Assembly (NCBI GenBank): GCA_032622095.1
Contig: CP136062.1
Span: forward strand, 156,424,875-156,488,874
DNA: 64,000 bases
DNA from: Siphonodentalium dalli
Lineage: Eukaryota; Mollusca; Scaphopoda; Gadilida; Siphonodentaliidae
Direction: 5' to 3'
Shown here: positions 1 through 11,049 of the stretch, one piece after another
How positions within the stretch are numbered: position 1 is the first letter of the stretch
Layout: the number at the start of each line of letters is the position of its first letter
Notes under the pieces: generated by a model
Told to the model about the DNA's origin: nothing
Seen by the model: only the letters and a program-made list of their open reading frames with translations
Database searches by the model: none
Made by a program: the position numbers and the translations under genes

Positions 1-1560
1 ACCCTAACCCGTACCGGACGGGCGGGATTCTAATTTGGATGTGGTGGTTCGGAACGGTACTGTAACTTTAAACATACTCATGTCGGGGGTCTAACACGGA
101 AATGAAGTGGGCGGGACCCAAACACTAACAGGACGGGGCCTATGCCCCAACCGTGACCGTGACGGGACCCCAACCCTTGGCACAACTATAACCCAAACCC
201 TAAAGGGACTGGACGGTTCGGGCGGGAACTTAAACACAACACAACTAACCTGGACAGGGCTCTATCACTAACCGGTACGGAGCCTTAAACATAACCTTGG
301 CGGGAGTTTAACCCTATCTGGGACGGGAAGTTACTACAGTAATAACTGACAACAATCGTTACCTGGCGGGTAATCCCGACCGCGGACGGGACGAGTCGGG
401 ACCCTAACCAGGACGGCACCCTAACCTTTAACTGAACGTAACTGGTTGGAACGGGACCTTAACACTAACCGTAACCATAAAACGGGACGCGGCCAGGGGA
501 CCTGACGTTAACACTAGCCATAACCGGGACTGTGCGGCTCTGGACCGGAATATCACAATAACCATAACTGGGGCGGGACCAGTCGGGACCCTAACACTAA
601 CCGGGACTGGACCTTTGCCCGATTCCTAACTCGAACTTGGACGGGACCTTGAGCCTAACCCATAACCGGGAAGGGACGGGACCACAACAAGGGCGGTATC
701 CTAACAGTAGCCAGAACTGGACGGATTGGAACGGGACCTTAACCCTAACACATTACCCTAAACCGTGACCAGTGTCATGGGACGCCCGGGACGTTAACAC
801 TAACCATAACGACAACCCTAACCGGTACTGGACGGCTCTGAACGTGAAATTCACCGTGGCGGGATGGGACTGGACCTTAAGCCTAACCTAATTGTGAGTG
901 GACCCTGACCCGAACCGAGACAGGGTCTTAGCCTTAGCTCTAACCGAGCGGGGACCGTAACACTATCCGAGATTTGACGGGAGCGTAAACCGAGCCCTAA
1001 CTCTAAGCGGGACTCGACATTAAAACTAACTCTAGCTAATCCGGGGAGGATGGGACCTAACCCTAATCTGGACGGAACCGTAACCCTAATTCTAACAGGT
1101 ACGGGACTCAAACCCTAACAGGACAGGATGTAAACCTTAACCCTAACTGGTACTGGACCTTAAACCTAACTCTAAGCCGAACCGGGTATGGACGGGCCCT
1201 TAACCATCACTCTAACCGGGACGGGACCTTTATGTTCCCCTACCCAACCGCGGCGGGTGTGTGCCGGCCCTTAATACTACTCTAATCCGAATGCCAGCGG
1301 GAGGACATTAAACCTATCTCTAATCCGAATCGGGGCGGGATGGGACCTTAACACTACCCATAACCGGGACGGGACTGGACCCACACACTGACCGTAATCG
1401 TCACGGGACGATAAGGGCCGTGACCGGACCCTAGTATAACAGGGATAGATCGAGATGGGACCTTTACACTATAGCACTAATCCTAAACGGGGCAGGACGG
1501 GGCTGGATCCTAACCCTAACTGGGACGGGACCCTAACCATAACCGGGATGGGACAGCGGG
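1..1560. repeat. Subtelomeric telomere-variant repeat tract
   Basis: The tract consists of degenerate CCCTAA-like words (CCCTAACC, CCATAACC, CCTTAAC) alternating with GGGACGGGAC-type spacers of roughly 10-14 bases. No perfect run longer than about two telomeric units is present. CCCTAA on the plus strand at the left edge is the orientation expected at a left chromosome end for an animal with TTAGGG telomeres. The strong G/C strand asymmetry ends near 1560-1600, where ordinary AT-rich sequence begins. Open frames within the tract are repeat by-products. An interstitial relic of telomeric sequence is the alternative. Confidence 0.7.
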
Positions 1561-2184
1561 GGCGGGTAGTGACGGTAACGGGGCGCGCGGGCGAAGCAAA
1601 TCGTAGTTGTGTGGTTGGGGCGTCACTGTACGTCTGTTTTCGACCAATTGGCACTGATGTTCTAATTTTTTCGGTCCAAATTATCGCCCCATGCACTTTC
1701 ACTTCAACGTTCCAGACCGAGCATAGCGGCAACTCATATTCGGACACTTTTTGAAACTCGACCCAAATTTACTTCGGCTAAATCGAATTATATCCAGCTA
1801 TTATTTACATATACTTCTGAACACCTGATATATACATATTTTTTTATTTTGAACTATCAACGTTAGCGTTGTTAAAGTAATGAGAGCGGATCTCAAGTTA
1901 CAAAGTACACATACTAATAGCGCTGTCAATGGCTACCGTTTCAAACCTGTTTACCCTGGAAGCCTATAACATTGTAGAGGTCGGTTGTGTATTATGACAT
2001 CAAATTCAACATATCCATACTGCACATGGCGTCACTTTATATTGCAACCAGTATTTTCGCATATGTCTTGAATTAACGAACAGCAGAGGAATATCTGCAG
2101 GTTGCTTTAATGTTTTCATTTCAATTCAATATATTGGGACGTTTGTACATCCGCAATCCGATAATTGACTAAGAGATGATTATA
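1561..2184. other. Unassigned intergenic sequence
   Basis: This stretch is the transition from the GC-rich subtelomeric tract to AT-rich sequence. I see no coding signature, RNA gene or clear repeat in it. Confidence 0.5.
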
Positions 2185-2405
2185 ATTTTGCGTAGAAGTA
2201 CAATTTAGTTTTATCTTATCGAATATGCCATTTCATTTTATGGCATTGTCTGATTTATTTGATTTATATTCGTGCATAATCCTGTGTCTTTCAATTGTTC
2301 TTGGCTGACTCGCGATAGCTATTCACGTGATTAGATTCATATATCTGTATGTGGCTCATGTTTTCGTTTTTACATTGTGTATCATGGTTTTGCACGCTTC
2401 CATAT
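2185..2405 (+). repeat. Left diverged direct repeat flanking the LINE
   Basis: This segment (from TTTTGCGTAGAAGTA through the CACGTGATTAGATTCATATAT stretch) aligns by eye, with small indels, to 5590-5830. Shared blocks include ATAATCCTGT, TCAATTG / CCAATTG, CACGTGAT and TTCATATAT. The pair brackets the LINE copy in direct orientation. They are too diverged to be a recent target-site duplication. Confidence 0.5.
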
Positions 2406-5240
2406 CTACTTGTTAATTTATTTTGGCTTTTATGTGTTAATTTCATTTCATTCGAGTCTTTGGTAACGTACATAAATTGCCCAAAACCCGATATTTGGCC
2501 AGCAGCACTTCCGTTAGTAAGTCAATTTGAAGTACTCCAATTCAGTCACCTATTTTCAGATATCCACTCACCAATTATTACTGAGCTCAATTGCCAGCAG
2601 CCTACACGTGCACACCAAGTTGTGCATAATAATGATGCTATGACTGTAAATAACACTTACATAAGAAAATGGGACCAAAACAAATGTTCGGATTTCCTAG
2701 CAAATATTGATTATGATAACCTTTGTAAAATTAACAGTACTCTGGACTCATATAGTTCATCTACATGTACGAAAGTAAGCCCAGATCAGATTAACTCGAT
2801 AGTTTATAATATAGCTGGCATATTAGTTACTGCAGCTAAAGTCGCTCTCGGAACACGTTCGCACAAAGTTAAGACGGAACCAGCTTCGAAAAATAAGCCA
2901 TGGTTCAATGATACATGTCGAACGGCACGTAAAGCACACCGGAAAGCATCCCGTGCTTATAAATCGCGCCTAGATTATTACTCAAAAATTGAAATGAGAC
3001 GCACATCGCGCGCATATAAACTCGAAATGGACAAAGCTATTACAACACATAGAGAGTTAATATCACGTGAAATGTCCCAAATGAAACGTCGTAATCCCAG
3101 AGAATTTTGGAGAAAACTTAGAGACCCCACCCATAGCCCCAAACGAAACGTTGACGTTGATGTTCTCGCTGACCACTTCCGAACGATCAACTCCATTTCA
3201 CACGAAGATGACCCCTCCATAAGTAGATTCATCGCTAACAATTTCGACGAAAACGAGAATATGGAAATCAATATGCCCATCACGTGCGAAGAGATCACTC
3301 AAGCTATAAACAGTTTGAAAAATAGTAAGTCACCAGGCCACGACTTAATATTGAATGAATACATAAAAAATTCAGCGTATGCTATGATGTGGATATACCA
3401 TAAACTATTTAATGTTATTTTAGACACTGGATTTATTCCCGAAGAATGGGTACTGGGAACGATTATTCCTATATTTAAGAATAAGGGAGATCCTAGTGAC
3501 CCGAATAATTATAGACCGATAACAATACTCAGTTGCTTGGGCAAACTATTCACGAAGGTCCTTTCTAACCGACTGAACGTATTCGTAGAAAGTCACAGTA
3601 TAATTTCAGAAAACCAAGCCGGATTTAGAAAGAACTATTCAACTGCCGATAACATGTTGATACTGACCTTATTGTCAGAAATAAGCAGACTTTTGAATAA
3701 GAAATTACTCTGTGCCTTCATTGACTTTAAGAAGGCGTTTGATACCGTGTGGAGACAGGGTTTGTGGTACAAATTGTTACAATGTGGAATTAACGGCAAG
3801 ATACTCAGAGTTATTATTAATATGTACCAACACGTCAAGTCTTGTGTACAATTAAATACCACCACAACATCTTACTTCCCTTGTTTTGAAGGAGTTAGAC
3901 AAGGTGAAAACTTATCTCCCCTTCTGTTTTCATTATATGTTAATGACCTGCAACAATTCCTTGAAAAAGATAACCTGATTGGTTTACGAAAATTAAACAA
4001 CGAAATTGAAAGTAGATTAGATTGCTACTTGAAAATCTTCTTGATTCTCTATGCCGATGATACAGTTATCATGGCAGATACCCCCAAATCACTACAATCA
4101 CAATTAGATCAGTTTGAAAAATATTGCGACAAATGGAAACTAACAGTCAATGTGGAAAAAACAAAAGTTCTAAACATGTCAAAGAGCAGTCTCTCGAAGA
4201 AAACGAAATTTATATTCAAAGGACAAAAACTAGATGTAGTAACCAACTTTAACTATCTGGGCATAACGTTTACTAAATCTGGCTCTTTCATGCCTACGAA
4301 AAAAATGTTGGTTGACAAAGCCACAAGGGCCATGTATTCCATCATTGGAAAATCCCGCAAACATTGCCTCTCAATAAGAAACCAACTTGACTTATTCGAT
4401 ACACACGTTGTACCAATACTTCTATATGGCTGCGAGGTATGGGGATACGGTGATAACGATTTATTGGAGAGCGTTCAACGAAAATTTTTAAAGCACATAC
4501 TTCGACTACGACCATCAACCCCAAATTGTATGATATATGGCGAAAGTGGCAAATTGCCGTTAAGTATATTGATTAAAACTAGAATGTTTAAATACTGGTG
4601 CAAAGTCACAAATAGCGAATCTGAAAGATTTCCAAAATTTTTACTGAATCTAACGCAGTCAATGTTATGCGATGCCAGAACAGATGAAAACATTTTCCCC
4701 TGGTTGAGTTGTATCCACGAGTTACTAGACAAATGTAATCTGCCGCATATATGGTGTGCAGGTCATGCCACCAACGTAGATCAGCTAGTATCATATCTAA
4801 AATGTTGCCTTATTTCCGAACAAAGAGATTCTTGGGAACGTGATATGAACAACACAAGTCGTGGTAAAATATACCGAATTTTCAAACACGACTTTGATTT
4901 TGAACCCTATCTTGATACACTTAGCGACCATAACCGAACACTGTTATGCAAATTCCGAACTAGTAACCATAAGTTACCAATAGAAACGGGACGGTGGAAC
5001 AATACCGAACGTGATGACCGCACTTGCGTGTTATGTGATACAAGGGTAATTGGTGACGAATTTCACTACCTTCTCGTATGTAAAAATATGAACAACGCCC
5101 GGCGCAGATTGTTACCAATGTTAACTGGCCGACGTCCTAATACAATATTGATGAGTGATTTACTCAATGACGACAATGTAACACACCTCCGCAAGTTGTG
5201 CGAATTTATTAAGCTTGTAAATCGAGAAATGACCGAATAA
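2349..5240 (+). CDS. Non-LTR retrotransposon ORF2: endonuclease remnant, reverse transcriptase, C-terminal zinc-knuckle
   Basis: The open frame is 963 codons. Residues 1-42 look like flanking DNA read through. Residues 70-75 (SDIHSP) match the last catalytic block (S-D-x-H) of an APE-like endonuclease whose earlier part is missing. A basic linker, residues 190-290, precedes the reverse transcriptase (about 314-600). RT motifs seen are NYRPI, IDFKKAFD with catalytic Asp459, GVRQGENLSPLLF, and YADD at 568-571. A downstream thumb/connection region contains ILLYGCEVWG. The C-terminus has a C-x2-C-x9-H-x4-C knuckle (Cys893, Cys896, His906, Cys911), common in several LINE clades. In a full element this protein nicks target DNA and reverse-transcribes its own RNA. 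Without a complete endonuclease this copy should not be autonomous. The true ATG is not in this fragment; the one at 2349 is simply the first in frame. Clade is not assigned. Confidence 0.85.
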   Translation: MWLMFSFLHCVSWFCTLPYLLVNLFWLLCVNFISFESLVTYINCPKPDIWPAALPLVSQFEVLQFSHLFSDIHSPIITELNCQQPTRAHQVVHNNDAMTVNNTYIRKWDQNKCSDFLANIDYDNLCKINSTLDSYSSSTCTKVSPDQINSIVYNIAGILVTAAKVALGTRSHKVKTEPASKNKPWFNDTCRTARKAHRKASRAYKSRLDYYSKIEMRRTSRAYKLEMDKAITTHRELISREMSQMKRRNPREFWRKLRDPTHSPKRNVDVDVLADHFRTINSISHEDDPSISRFIANNFDENENMEINMPITCEEITQAINSLKNSKSPGHDLILNEYIKNSAYAMMWIYHKLFNVILDTGFIPEEWVLGTIIPIFKNKGDPSDPNNYRPITILSCLGKLFTKVLSNRLNVFVESHSIISENQAGFRKNYSTADNMLILTLLSEISRLLNKKLLCAFIDFKKAFDTVWRQGLWYKLLQCGINGKILRVIINMYQHVKSCVQLNTTTTSYFPCFEGVRQGENLSPLLFSLYVNDLQQFLEKDNLIGLRKLNNEIESRLDCYLKIFLILYADDTVIMADTPKSLQSQLDQFEKYCDKWKLTVNVEKTKVLNMSKSSLSKKTKFIFKGQKLDVVTNFNYLGITFTKSGSFMPTKKMLVDKATRAMYSIIGKSRKHCLSIRNQLDLFDTHVVPILLYGCEVWGYGDNDLLESVQRKFLKHILRLRPSTPNCMIYGESGKLPLSILIKTRMFKYWCKVTNSESERFPKFLLNLTQSMLCDARTDENIFPWLSCIHELLDKCNLPHIWCAGHATNVDQLVSYLKCCLISEQRDSWERDMNNTSRGKIYRIFKHDFDFEPYLDTLSDHNRTLLCKFRTSNHKLPIETGRWNNTERDDRTCVLCDTRVIGDEFHYLLVCKNMNNARRRLLPMLTGRRPNTILMSDLLNDDNVTHLRKLCEFIKLVNREMTE

Positions 5241-5585
5241 CTCAGCTAGAAAATAGCTCGAACAAGCATTATCATAATTTGTGTAAGAACAGTACCGATA
5301 TACGCATACACACAGTTATTAATATATATTTATAAATATGTATATGTAAGCATATACAATAAATCTATTTAGTTGTATATGCTTATATATTAGTAATATT
5401 CATATACATGTTACAGTTTTATACATATATGTAGCGATGAAGGTTATGTAATGTAATCCATGTATACAACATTTGTCACCCGGAAGCTCACATGCCTATG
5501 TACATATTGTATATATTTAACTGTTATTATCTCCATACCTATGTATGTATAGGTTTATGAGAAATAAACTGATTGATTTGATTAT
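2470..5585 (+). mobile_element. 5'-truncated non-LTR retrotransposon
   Basis: The element consists of an uninterrupted ORF2 reading frame, a 3' UTR of about 330 bp, an AATAAA at 5563-5568 and a TGATT-rich tail (about 5569-5585). ORF1 and most of the endonuclease are missing. Recognisable protein begins near codon 43 of the open frame, and the first clear motif is the end of an APE-type endonuclease domain. I infer 5' truncation at about 2470, the usual outcome of target-primed reverse transcription. The intact RT frame indicates a fairly young copy. Confidence 0.8.
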
Positions 5586-5589
5586 TCAA

Positions 5590-5830
5590 CTTTTGCATAG
5601 AAGTAAACTTTATTTTTTGAAAATATCATTTTATCATGACATTCACTGATTTGTATGATTGTTATTCATGCGCTCTGAATAATCCTGTCACTTCCAATTG
5701 TTGATTCGTGATCTTGAATCACGTGATCATATTCATATATTTGGCGATTGCTCAAGCCGATGTTCTATGTTTTCACGTTTACTACACATAGCGATTACGC
5801 AGACCAATGTTCTACATGTACGTTGTAATG
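5590..5830 (+). repeat. Right diverged direct repeat flanking the LINE
   Basis: Partner of 2185-2405 in the same orientation, directly after the LINE tail. Either the LINE inserted between two tandem copies of an older repeat, or the segment is related to LINE 3' sequence from a neighbouring older copy. Confidence 0.5.
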
Positions 5831-6366
5831 TTTATTACATTATGTTGATTGTGTTCATGGTATACATTGTCCCGAATGTCCTTAACCAGACACCACATGT
5901 AAGCGAAAAATAAATTTGTCGGATCGGAATAATGGACTTTGTCTCACTTACTCCCTATGCATGGAAATTGCTGTAATGGGCATCAAACCAGTTACATTAC
6001 ATAACTACGGTCTTTACTTATTGTATACACATTAATAGAAGTTCAGTAAAAATAACTATAATTTGATTAAGTCTCTTTAATCCGTTTTATCGAAGAAAAT
6101 ATATCGTCAAATGTATAGCGTATTGGGGTACTATTACTTGTACAACCACTTATCTCATATCTCCTAGATTCGTTTCGTTTGCAACTGATGGTAAATTGTG
6201 TTCTTAGTATTTGGTTGAAAGGTAACTGATATGTATACTGTTGATACGTGCGGTTCCAGCTGGAATATACGCACCCCTGATCAAGACTTTATGGTCCTGC
6301 TAATGTGATGTGATGCTGGTTGTCTCTGCTGAATTGCTATAACGCGATTGGGGCGAACTGATGCTG
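5831..6366. other. Unassigned intergenic sequence
   Basis: AT-rich sequence without coding or structural signals that I can support. Confidence 0.5.
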
Positions 6367-6868
6367 TTAAAGGCACGTGAGGCCTTAGTTGTCGAAAATA
6401 TTCATATTTGTTCCAATCACCGTAAACAGAAAAACATTAAAACGCATACAGTTTCGTTCATATATACCATGACCATCGCGTAAACAGCATGTTATCATAA
6501 AGATTTACTATATTTTACCTAAGCAAGAGCAAGATTGTGTTACAGAAGACAGCACAGTGCTGCTGGCTAATCACACACAAATGGCATAAACGCTCTTTAT
6601 TCGTTCCATATCAGGAATTCACCAACAAAGAACGCTCTTTATTTTTAACATCATAATATAAACAAACACCAGAAAAGTAACTTTTTATGCTTTTGTTTAC
6701 ATAACAATGGTCAAAGATATGACAATAACATACTGTTTATGCGATATTTCTTATTTGTATACGGACAAAGTCTGTCTACATTTTGTTGTGCTTTCTGTTT
6801 GTGGCGTTATTTGACGGGTGGAAATATTTTCACAGGATACCCACCGCCAAGGCCAACCGTACCTTTAA
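6367..6868. mobile_element. TTAA-flanked MITE, copy 1 (494 bp)
   Basis: A 494-bp unit (6371-6864) lies between TTAA direct repeats at 6367-6370 and 6865-6868. Its ends are imperfect inverted repeats: AGGCACGTGAGGCCTTAG at the left and AGGTACGGTTGGCCTTGG when the right end is reverse-complemented. Two other copies of exactly the same length occur at 35910-36403 and 55177-55670. TTAA duplication is characteristic of piggyBac- and Kolobok-type transposases, so this is a non-autonomous element of one of those groups. The short open frame inside is not a gene. Confidence 0.85.
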
Positions 6869-8087
6869 GACAAAGTACCGTTATTTTTCAAATGTTGTCA
6901 TTTTCTGGGTATATGGCTAATACGAGCGGTTTGGAATAAAACCAGTGCATGTTTGGAACATAACAAAACATAGACATTTTGAACAAATATAATAATGGCT
7001 GCTCTGGTGTTTGCAAAACTATGTGAATTGCCATCTTTCTATAGTCGATTTGCCACAACTAACACAACCAATATAAACATATCTCGCAATATATATATGT
7101 GTTGGAATGTTTGATACACACAATGGCTTTTCATATTGCAGATTTTCCGAACGCCGCACAAATGACAATTTCAGAACAAATAACGTACATTTTCTTAACA
7201 GCGTAAATTTACCATGACAGCATCTTAGCAATTCAACAGGGCCCACCAGCATCGCATCACATTGACGGGTCCAGTTGACCAGTTGTGAAACTGTAATAGG
7301 ATGAAACTTTAATGGTCTGACTGTATTTGTGTTCGAGGGTACGCCAATACATGGGATTCGTTAATCCAATAATTTATTATTGCGACAGTTCTTTAATCTT
7401 AGTGTTCGATATTCCGAGAGTTCGATACTTAAGAATTTACAGCGACGTGGACATGAATAAAAGTCGGGCCTCATCAACATAAAATAAATGTTCCCTGAGG
7501 CATCACCACGCGCAAAAGAATCCCACCGGTATCAAATTTAAGCACCATACACACATTTGGGAACAGACAATTAACGCACCCGTATATCTAATTGCGTAAA
7601 TGATACACAAATATCCAAATGTTCGTCTTTGTCGTGTCTTATACATGTATGTTACAACATATGTGACTTATTGGTGCTCTATATAAAGATTCTCGTACAT
7701 GCACGTGCGTGAGCTACACATACACGTGTAATAATTTAACGCGATGCTGGAACGGATGCCAGCTTCTGTATGTGAGGAAACTACATGCTATTCTGAAAGC
7801 TAGCGCGACCTACATGTATATTTACATATTCGCGACTTTCGGACTATCGAATAATCGTAATATCTAACTATCTGACAAACGAACTGCCCTAATTTTTTCG
7901 TCGTTTGACAAATATACAACATTCATATTTGAGAATATGTGGGACAGTTGAAGCACAGGTCCCCAGATCAAAAATTTACCCCACCCTCAATAATACTTAA
8001 TCCCATAGAAAGGTATTCAACTTGGCGGGGCCTAATTTTTTAATTTTTTTTCAGTCAAAAAACAAGTTAAAAATAGAAGAATTTTTT
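6869..8087. other. Unassigned intergenic sequence
   Basis: No convincing coding region, RNA gene or repeat was found. A TACATGTA-type motif, frequent across the window, appears near 7640 and 7810. Confidence 0.45.
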
Positions 8088-9041
8088 TTTTGTTACATAA
8101 AGGCCTCATATATACGTAGAAATGTATTTTCTTACTCTTCAATTTCATGTATCCCGCGTACAAAATGGTTAAAAAAAACTCCTGTTATGAGCACAGGTCT
8201 GACAGAAACCGGCTGTTGAAATCCCTCGTTCGAGATGGTGTCCGCTCAACTCGGTCAAAAAGCCGGATTTTTACACTGACTAGTGCTTCAAAAACGCCCT
8301 AACCGGTAAGTAGAAAAATATAGTATACATCATTAGAAGCGGAATCACGGCATCATATCTCTCGTATTTATTGAAAAATCAGTTTCATAAAACCGGAAGA
8401 AAATTTAAATTGTCCAAAACAAGCCATTTTGTAAGTAAGCTGAAATGACGTAATACTAATTGGCATTGGCCCAATATAAATCAAATATATAACGAAGAAG
8501 TAATGTACATACGATCTAAATGTTTACGAAGTTATATTCTTGTCCATGTGTATGTTTTCAAATCGGCATTCGTGTTAATTCAATCTTTATCTATTTTTTT
8601 TATTTTTTATAAATACATATTGTGTTGCATAGAACTATAAATAGTACTCACGGCAAACTCGCAAAAAATGGCTGGTTTTTGGAAAATTTTAATTTGCTTC
8701 CGAATTCATGAATCTGATTTTTTCAATAAATACGAGAGATACGATGCCGTGATGTGGCCAGATTGGTTTGGGTGTGTCAGTAAATAATTCCGCTTCTAAT
8801 GATGTATAATATATATATTGTACTTACCGTTGAGAGTTTTTGAAGCGCAAGTCGGTGTAAAAATCCGACTCGCTGACCCAGTTTAGCGGACACCATCTAG
8901 AACGAGTGATTTTAGCAGTCGGTTTGCGCCAGACCTGTGCTCATATCCGGAGTTTTTCTGAACCAATTTTACACGGCATACTTAAAATTGAAGAGTAATA
9001 AAATATCTTTCTACCTATATACGAAGTATTTATGTTGCTAA
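8088..9041. mobile_element. Fold-back element with ~350-bp inverted arms
   Basis: The left arm, about 8088-8430, and right arm, about 8660-9041, are inverted copies. Matching landmarks include AGCACAGGTCTG at 8190 against CAGACCTGTGCT at 8933, ATGGTGTCCGCT at 8233 against AGCGGACACCAT at 8885, and CATCATTAGAAGCGGAAT at 8328 against ATTCCGCTTCTAATGATG. The middle, about 230 bp, is unpaired. The arms are diverged, so the element is old. I could not define a target-site duplication. It is a long-TIR MITE or fold-back transposon with no coding capacity. Confidence 0.7.
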
Positions 9042-9529
9042 CATTATTTGTGTGTGTTTTGAACCTGTTTGTGGACTTTGAAAAAGTTATTACAAATTAG
9101 GGCCGTCCGCGTTCGATACCTTTCTATTATTGGAAGAATAATATTAAGTATTATAGGGGCTGGGGCATTTGTTGTTTGTTCTGGCGACCTGTGAGTTAAA
9201 GATGCCCAAATTTGATAAAATACACCTAATGTGACAAAATACACCAAATTTGACAAAAACAAAACTTTGGCAACATAAGCATGGATGCTATCATAGACGA
9301 TATTGGAATGTTTGCTAGACTGACCACAGTCAAACGTGCTAAAAAGTTGCTCTTTTGAAATTCGACATTTGGCCATCAATACTTTATAATGATGATGCAG
9401 GGTTCGTTGTGCCATTCATTTTCTTGTATACAAACTGTGCATTTGAAGGTTGTTTGCTGTCAAACCGTCAGGGCATCTTTAAGTCATCGCTAGCATCGTT
9501 AGATGTGCTCACAAAACCTAAGGATACAC
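9042..9529. other. Spacer between fold-back element and Helitron fossil
   Basis: A 123-codon minus-strand open frame spans 9044-9415, but it shows no recognisable motif and lies beyond the Helitron helicase C-terminus. It may be 3' flank of the Helitron or unrelated sequence. Confidence 0.35.
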
Positions 9530-9930
9530 AATGATGCGAGTCTTTCCAGTAGGAGCGTGGACGAACAAAGTATGAGGAGTTCCAACTCTAGAACATCCTA
9601 CATACAGTTGTCCATGCGAAAATTAAGACAGTTGTAAACAAATAACAAATACAGTTTGGCCTTGAGACTTATTAATTGAAATGGCAAAGCTCAATTTTTG
9701 ATTTTAGTTTCTTAAACCGAAACGGAATGTCAGATGGTATGGGGGTGTGCATGGCATAAACACATATTATCCACAGCCAGGCAGAATAGTAGCCACAATG
9801 ACATGCTCCAATAGCTTAGTGACCACCAGCCGTGTTCCGTTGAAAATGTTGCGCAGACGCATGGTTTTGCTCCTGCTTTCAGCCAAATATGGTGAAGAGG
9901 AAGACATGGTACCATGGCTCTAATAAATTA
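9530..9930 (-). pseudogene. Helitron helicase C-terminal fragment
   Basis: The minus strand near 9900-9800 encodes LRNIFNGTRLVVTKL, matching the helicase block LCNGTRL-V-L. The end, about 9625-9535, encodes HGQLYVGCSRVGTP then LFVHAPTGKT, matching the terminal HGQLYVA-SRV motif VI of Helitron helicases. Intervening motif V is barely readable. Stops interrupt every frame. Confidence 0.8.
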
Positions 9931-10177
9931 AATTATGTGCGATAGGTGACAACCTCTGATGAATCTGTAACAACGTCAACTGATGTGTAGGAATGAGAGC
10001 TCCCGGGCATTTCATTAACACGTTTGTTGTTGATGCTGTTCAGTCACAGACATTGGCGCAATAATTGCAAGTTTACATAGACAAGTAATGTTTTGATAGT
10101 GGTCGCGTAGGCGTGAGAACACACGTGAAACGGGGAAGGATCCACACGCCATCATCGTCTAAAACACTTTAGTTTCT

Positions 10178-10760
10178 CTAAGTTGTTGTAATGTTCGAGC
10201 GAACTGTGCGAAAGCTGGTTCCCATGGAGTTGTGCTCGCAGCGATTTATGGTTACATGGTGCCGCAACGAAGAAGACTTCACGCAAGTCTGGTTCTCGTC
10301 AGCTTTCGTCCCCCTGGTAATGACTGGTAAAGTTTGCCTAAAGTCACCAGACAACATGACAGTGAGTCTCCCCATTTGTGGATTTGTATCCCGCACGTCT
10401 TTTAATGTTATGTCAATTGCCTCCAATGCTCTGGTATGTGCCATTGTGCATTCATCCCATGCAATCATGTGTCACGTTCTGAAAAATTGCGCAAGTCCGG
10501 AAGTTTTGGAAATGTTGCAAACCGGAGCATCATTGGTGACCAAGTCCAAAGACAACTTAAAGGCAGAATGAGCTGTGGCAGCATTACCCGACGAAGCAAC
10601 ATGTTCGTGACGAAGTTTTCTCCCCAGTTCCAGCAGGTGCATCGTGAAAACATATTCCTCCAGTATGAGATTGCACTCCACCGATGGTGGAATATACTAC
10701 CCTTTATTCGTGTAAATTTTTTTTTCATTTTCATTAATGTATCTGACCAAAGAATCGATT
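10178..10760 (-). pseudogene. Helitron PIF1-like helicase fragment
   Basis: The Walker A region is at 10614-10643, reading DAPAGTGEKT, with one extra codon between GTG and KT compared with the usual GTGKT. A block reading VASSGNAAT then TAHSAFKLSLDL lies in a second frame. A third frame (10468-10178) has the Walker B segment WDEC and the motif III block GDFRQTLPV. All are hallmarks of the Helitron-type PIF1 helicase that unwinds DNA during rolling-circle transposition. At least two frameshifts separate them. Confidence 0.85.
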
Positions 10761-11049
10761 TCGTTGAATGTTTGCCGTAATATCTCGTTGTCAGAATGTT
10801 CAGCTCGCTTCAGTTTGAGGCCGACCAAGCGTATGCAGTCCTTCTCCTCGCATAGCAATAACCATGTCTTCTATATCTATTAATGCGACAATGAAGACCT
10901 CATCACTGTAGGCACTTTCCATTTCCGGGTATCTTAATTGAACCTGGTGTTTAAAATCTTCAGAAAAATCATCCCGTTATTGGTATAGTATTAAAGGATC
11001 ACAAACTTCACATGTTTTGAGGATAATTGCAGAGAATTCTGAGGCTTGT

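Noticed and set aside
9044-9415. 123-codon minus-strand frame as a Helitron C-terminal domain
   Set aside because: It lies beyond the terminal helicase motif and shows no recognisable similarity.
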